A program made the position numbers and the translations under genes. From Episyrphus balteatus (lineage: Eukaryota; Arthropoda; Insecta; Diptera; Syrphidae), in assembly GCF_945859705.1 (NCBI RefSeq), contig NC_079134.1, forward strand, positions 42,400,402-42,464,401: DNA of 64,000 nt. The letters run 5' to 3'. Below, piece after piece: positions 63,790 through 64,000 of this stretch. Below the pieces are notes generated by a model that saw nothing but the letters and a program-made list of their open reading frames with translations, ran no database searches and was not told where the DNA came from. Each line of letters begins with the position of its first letter. Position 1 is the first letter of the stretch.

Positions 63790-64000
63790 ATCTTATCGTC
63801 TTATCATCCCAGTCCTGCTATATGATGCAGAGGTATGGACTTTAACGAAGGCGGATAAAAACTCTTTGGATTTCTTTGGGCGAATTCTGGTCCCATCTGC
63901 ATTGATGGTGATTGGTGAAGAAGATACAACAACGAACTGTACGGGTTGTACCAAGGACACTTAGCCACTCAAACGGGTAAAGATGCAGCGACTGAGATGG
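63790..64000 (+). pseudogene. RTE-like reverse transcriptase, 3' end, runs off window
   Basis: IPVLLYDAEVWTLTKADKNSLDF (63800-63868) matches the conserved RTE segment VLLYGxExWTLTKAD that follows KLKGRLYTAVV in intact elements. Further pieces RRYNNELYGLYQG (about 63917-63955) and VKMQRLRW (63977-64000) continue in RTE order but in shifted frames. It may be the other half of the relic at 54872-55990 or 58039-58767, separated by the repeats between. Confidence 0.7.

Noticed and set aside
1..64000. CRISPR arrays, tRNA or rRNA genes
   Set aside because: The regular repeats found are minisatellite, tandem satellite or transposon ends; no direct-repeat/spacer pattern or RNA gene consensus was seen.

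Overview
The window reads as AT-rich nuclear DNA of a dipteran insect. The three protein-coding genes have clear fly-type homologues with spliceosomal introns, introns reach 22.7 kb, and the rest is a dense, nested mosaic of insect transposons. No bacterial, organellar, tRNA, rRNA or CRISPR feature was recognised.

Host genes. (1) 2982-36613 (+): an 11-exon MAGUK gene, best assigned to varicose (vari, MPP2/MPP6 family). It encodes about 624 aa: L27, L27, PDZ, SH3, guanylate-kinase-like domain and the C-terminal VPVNWIY. It includes an apparent GC-AG intron and a candidate 15-bp in-frame microexon with a downstream TGCATG motif. A well-spaced TATA/initiator pair lies inside intron 2. (2) 45518-47590 (+): an intronless 690-codon frame with signal peptide, two DM13 domains, DOMON and a cupredoxin-like domain, i.e. 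knickkopf (knk). (3) 52568-53100 (-): a three-exon gene for the proteasome maturation protein POMP. vari (septate junctions) and knk (cuticular chitin) both act in epithelial and tracheal tube morphogenesis; I see no sign that they are co-regulated here.

Layout. 1-489: a 16-bp minisatellite with 48-bp higher-order repeats. 490-29339: vari exons 1-2 and a huge intron 2 carrying a 3-kb TTAG...CTAA element, an 842-bp foldback MITE, a 1.7-kb inverted repeat, a complete-length I-clade retrotransposon (14182-19681) with 13-bp target duplications, a TTAA-flanked MITE and a Tc1 relic. 29340-36613: vari exons 3-11. 36614-45517: a 302-bp tandem repeat split by a 5'-truncated LINE and a 2-kb Transib-like element that itself contains a pogo-like MITE, followed by several foldbacks and a second 840-bp copy of the TTAG...CTAA MITE. 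47591-52567: knk 3' flank, two opposed Harbinger-type MITEs and a 5'-truncated RNase H-bearing LINE. 53101-64000: MITEs, a decayed RTE-like reverse transcriptase, and a 2777-bp tandem duplication that includes a hAT element. One duplicate has gained a 1510-bp foldback element. The 3' end of an RTE-like element runs off the window.

The strongest unusual signals are: (a) three insertions sharing TTAG...CTAA termini and 6-bp target duplications; (b) a Transib-like element with CACWATGG ends and a 5-bp duplication; (c) a strong hairpin between the two ORFs of the I-clade retrotransposon; (d) the filled/empty-site pair inside the tandem duplication; and (e) the microexon, GC-AG intron and internal promoter candidates of vari. 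All calls come from reading the sequence by eye; no alignments or database searches were run.
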